Shown in pieces: positions 62,101 to 64,000 of a stretch of 64,000 nt of DNA. Both the position numbers and the translations under genes were made by a program. Source of the stretch: Atrina japonica (lineage: Eukaryota; Mollusca; Bivalvia; Pterioida; Pinnidae); NCBI GenBank assembly GCA_030159075.1, contig BROG01000537.1:124001-188000 (forward strand). The letters are read 5' to 3'. The notes beneath the pieces were generated by a model that saw nothing but the letters and a program-made list of their open reading frames with translations, ran no database searches and had not been told where the DNA came from. The first letter of the stretch is position 1. Each line of letters begins with the position of its first letter.

Positions 62101-64000
62101 GAAATGATAATGTTTATAAAATGCACGCAAATCATGAAATCAAACATCTCTTTGTTTGAATAATGTTAAGAACTTAAATCTGTCGAAGTGTCAATTTCAG
62201 GAACACTTGACACCTTAAGTCTTTTAGTGATCCCATGGACTTTAAGGTATCAAGATTCACCTATATATTCTTAACATATTTCGTAAGGAAAAACAAAATA
62301 TTTCAGCATATGATGAATTCTTGTTTTGCTAAAAGAATAACTTATCCATCTATAGACATAATTTTATATATTAGTTTGACCTCTGAACATTATCAAGGTA
62401 TCCTGGATTTGTGTGTATGATCTGGTCTTTTATTTACTTAAACTGTAACAAATTTACATGTTTGATTTTTTTCCCTTCAATAATCATTTACACTTTTATA
62501 TAACTTACAGCATCCATATTCCTCTTCAAACTCTGAAACATATCCCCTAGGGCAACAATGGCTAATCTGGAAACTTGAGATCTCAAATTCTTCACCTACA
62601 ACAAAGAAAAAAAAACACATAATAAGGAAGATAACTTCTACTTTGACAAAATCCTTTTTTTCTGATTAATAAACCCTTTGAACATTAAAGTACTGTATTA
62701 AAAGTTGAAAGAATTCAAATTCCTTACCTCATTCAATAATGCCAAGACTACTGGATGAAGCTGAGCAATAAGGGTGTCCGGATTGTGTATAGCTAACCTT
62801 CTGACTGTGTTGATACCACTGCATTTGGTTTCCCTGTGAAATAATCAGTAAGGTCTTTTTACACTTGTAATGCCAAAAATAGACAAAATAGGTACAATAT
62901 TATCTCAATCGTCTATCTTCAATAGACAAGGTCCAATACTATCTCATCTGCCTATCTTCAATAGACAAGGTCCAATACTATCTCATCTGCCTATCTTCAA
63001 TAGACAAGGTACAATATTATCTTAAATGTCTATCTTCAATAGACAAGGTCCAATATTATCTCAACTGTCTATCTTCAATAGACAAGATACAATATTATCT
63101 CGATTGTCCATCTTCAATAATTGCAAATCCATATGTACTGTAAATTAGATGGGTAGAATTTCACTTACCAATCTTCATTACTAAGATTTTTATGTGCATC
63201 TCGTAAAGCACCTTCAGAATCTTTGAAAGGCTGCCACTCATCAGGATTGTCCGACTCAAATGGCGCTCTAGAGGAGGCAGATACTGGATGACTAGTTGTA
63301 CCATTCATGGTTCTAAAACATAACATAAATAAAAGCATGTCAATAACTATATTACTATGGAAACTAACAGTATAATGTAACATGGTACTTGTGGATTTTA
63401 TTGTTGCATTATCAATTTGCTTTTAGTCTGAATTAACCTTTAAGTAAATATATCCCATGTATTTCTTGTATAATGTCAAAATACAAACTTAAAATAAAAC
63501 CAACAAAACACACTGAAATTTTTAGGTGATCACAGATCTTAATGATTGTCAGACTCATTTATTTTTTACCAATCTTTGATGTTATTTTCCAGTTCATAGA
63601 CTTGCTAAGTTGTTATGATATTTTACGATTTTAAATAGATGACACAATAGCCAGGAGAAAAGCATCAAGTAGTAAAATCTATTTGGACATTCATCTCAGG
63701 TAAGCTAAGAATATAAACAATTATAAAGCAATTTTCAACATCAAATGATGTGTAAGAAACAAAATAAAGCTTTAAAGATAACAAAAATCTCCATCCACCA
63801 TGTGTGTGCCTGGATATTCAGTGTGTGCAGAAAGTTATGTTGACCCACAATCAACGACATGAAAGCTTATTCAATAAATTCTTTACATGAATGTCATATT
63901 ATCATTCAAGTACAACACAACTTTATTGGCATAAAGAATAATTTTTCACATAATCAAAACTTACGGTGGACGACTTCCTTTTTTCCTTGGGGACATAGAT
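55884..64000 (-). CDS. TOGARAM/crescerin-like TOG-array protein, C-terminal part (11 exons)
   Basis: TOGARAM proteins bind tubulin through TOG domains and act at the ciliary axoneme. Exons in transcript order are 64000-63965 (partial), 63312-63169, 62833-62728, 62595-62509, 61238-61090, 60645-60487, 59152-59026, 57946-57662, 57400-57184, 56465-56379 and 56140-55884. All junctions have AG/GT borders and matching phases, giving 550 codons plus TGA. One TOG-type helical repeat domain spans about residues 40-265 of this fragment (VKNLRSQVSRLAIVALGD, FIREDVEKAL, VRRTTAHFVVDLVEKMG). A Ser/Arg/Gly linker follows (about 270-325), then a second TOG domain to near the C terminus (ANDWRDRYKGITLLLEMCE, LQDPNSKVNLYALQVMLQII). 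Paralogue (TOGARAM1 or 2) cannot be decided; invertebrates often have one crescerin gene. Confidence 0.92.
56379..56465 (-). CDS. TOGARAM-like exon 10
   Basis: 87 bp. It encodes GALLLQPLANQAQSASARSK and then PDLVAKVA, ending with G (split Glu) before gtatgt. A 320-bp hAT-like MITE sits 73 bp upstream of its acceptor. Confidence 0.92.
56539..56858. mobile_element. hAT-like MITE, 320 bp
   Basis: Perfect 12-bp ends cacaggaggccg, then long subterminal inverted segments (tctagtataaa; atacagaaaggagtccaatg then gctgg). The 8-bp flanks catataac and catatgac differ at one base, as expected for an aged hAT target duplication. It lies in a TOGARAM intron. Confidence 0.82.
57184..57400 (-). CDS. TOGARAM-like exon 9
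   Basis: The acceptor is tttttcacctttcag. It encodes IFDKFLPRLQDPNSKVNLYA, LQVMLQIIPLLSSSLSSV and REIYQAAMDIIDQLMLHI, the core helices of the second TOG domain. It ends with G (split Asp) before gtaagt. Confidence 0.94.
57662..57946 (-). CDS. TOGARAM-like exon 8 (linker and start of second TOG)
   Basis: 95 codons in phase 0. It begins GLGDMPHETSSARGGRG, a Ser/Arg/Gly linker, and then enters the second TOG at EEIKIMTNLVSANDWRDRYK and GITLLLEMCE. The acceptor ends aaag rather than cag. The donor is gtaaat. The intron before it carries a 910-bp inverted-repeat element. Confidence 0.93.
58083..58992. mobile_element. inverted-repeat element, copy B (910 bp)
   Basis: The ends cagggcccaagaccataaac and, inverted, ctgggcccagggctataaat are followed by long subterminal inverted regions. 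Homologous to 36701-37690, sharing for example gggggcagccattttcactg. Its right end is 33 bp from TOGARAM exon 7. No ORF. Confidence 0.78.
59026..59152 (-). CDS. TOGARAM-like exon 7 (end of first TOG domain)
   Basis: The acceptor is ttaattaccag. It encodes YNGRKILFLLMEHQDFDKML and then a KHLPANTLRTIKDIVENL helix, ending AAG in phase 0 before gttagt. The YxGRxxLF...HxDFDKML pattern is characteristic of the family. Confidence 0.95.
59226..60446 (-). mobile_element. rolling-circle-like element, family 3, with internal tandem repeats
   Basis: Read on the - strand, it starts after seven T with agctcgccta...taggggggct (8 of 10 pairs) and ends with gttgtc-ttct-gacaac then tcttgtt. The interior holds several roughly 121-bp repeats with ggtttaagggtggg and cccataacaatcaataata. 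It sits in the intron between TOGARAM exons 6 and 7. Confidence 0.7.
60487..60645 (-). CDS. TOGARAM-like exon 6
   Basis: The acceptor is gtgtattttcttctag. It encodes HKNMVVRRTTAHFVVDLVEK and then ILSGVKDITDRVLPTAASF plus DSSQETR, matching TOGARAM helices. The donor is gtatgt. A rolling-circle-like repeat starts 41 bp below it, in the intron. Confidence 0.95.
61090..61238 (-). CDS. TOGARAM-like exon 5
   Basis: Encodes DVDITAKALLAKNGESNGFI, REDVEKALKALV and then IPQRALLALIAGGA, continuing the first TOG domain in family order. It ends AC (split Thr) before gtaagt. Confidence 0.94.
61239..62508. other. TOGARAM intron with an unassigned 104-codon + strand ORF
   Basis: The ORF 61424-61738 (MNNCLSVICDFCHCLKEARK...) is the longest in the intron. 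I recognise no domain, and its AT-rich codons resemble the surrounding intron. Probably chance or a repeat remnant. Confidence 0.3.
62509..62595 (-). CDS. TOGARAM-like exon 4
   Basis: 29 codons, phase 0 on both sides. VKNLRSQVSRLAIVALGD is the hallmark TOG motif of this family, followed by MFQSLKRNMDA. The donor is gtaagt. Confidence 0.94.
62728..62833 (-). CDS. TOGARAM-like exon 3
   Basis: The acceptor is gattatttcacag. It encodes ETKCSGINTVRRLAIHNPD and then LIAQLHPVVLALLNE, HEAT-like helices of the first TOG domain. It ends GAG before gtaagg in phase 0. Confidence 0.92.
62890..63120. repeat. 39-bp intronic minisatellite
   Basis: Units of ctatcttcaatagacaaggt followed by ccaatactatctcatctgc. 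Each has a gtctat/atagac inverted pair. It is the only clear minisatellite in the visible TOGARAM introns. Confidence 0.9.
63169..63312 (-). CDS. TOGARAM-like exon 2 (start of first TOG domain)
   Basis: The acceptor is gttatgttttag. It encodes a linker (MNGTTSHPVSASSRAPFES) and then ALRDAHKNLSNEDW, the first TOG helix. It ends TG before gtaagt, completing Trp with the next exon. Confidence 0.9.
63965..64000 (-). CDS. TOGARAM-like exon 1 of those visible (cut by window end)
   Basis: Basic stretch SMSPRKKGSRP ending CC before gtaagt; the split codon CC|A gives Pro. The low-complexity basic sequence suggests an interdomain linker. Its start is beyond the window. Confidence 0.8.

Overview
Eukaryotic nuclear DNA, most likely from a bivalve mollusc. 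This rests on long spliced genes, AT-rich introns full of minisatellites, and several interspersed repeat types that I associate with bivalve and gastropod genomes. The species cannot be told from the sequence. No prokaryotic features, tRNA, rRNA or CRISPR were seen.

Two protein-coding genes lie tail to tail. On the + strand, eight exons (11084-45199) encode the C-terminal 424 residues of RPAP1 (RNA polymerase II-associated protein 1). Splice phases agree at every junction and the last exon ends in TAA. On the - strand, eleven exons (64000 down to 55884) encode the C-terminal 550 residues of a TOGARAM/crescerin protein, with two TOG-type helical domains joined by a Ser/Arg-rich linker. The 5' ends of both genes lie outside the window. 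About 10.7 kb of intergenic DNA separates the two stop codons.

Much of the window, very roughly 40 %, is tandem repeat. Nearly every large RPAP1 intron, and the region 5' of its first visible exon, holds its own minisatellite. Unit lengths are mostly 31-43 bp (also 17 and 55 bp) and the sequences are unrelated. Two of these arrays were interrupted by DNA transposons at TA sites (739-1746 and 38892-40094), and the empty sites can be rebuilt from neighbouring repeat units. TOGARAM introns hold only one short array (62.9-63.1 kb) but carry several mobile elements.

The most interesting signal is a shared end structure in interspersed elements of unrelated internal sequence (15974-18741, with 17146-18306 nested inside it; 48700-49425; 59226-60446 on the - strand; probably 35988 onward). 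Each starts just after a T-tract with a hairpin. Where the far end is visible it is a hairpin followed by (T)CTTGTT or a one-base variant. The nested copy gives a paralogous empty site with no target duplication and a T-tract junction, which fits rolling-circle (Helentron/HINE-like) insertion.

Other structures include a roughly 900-bp fold-back palindrome (46.85-47.77 kb), two sharp hairpins of template-switch type (2750-2810 and 18542-18692), a hAT-like MITE with an 8-bp target duplication (56539-56858), a possible 51-bp poison exon in RPAP1 (20437-20487), and two repeat stretches that look scrambled and may be assembly artefacts (about 3.66-7.8 kb and 40.27-42.6 kb).
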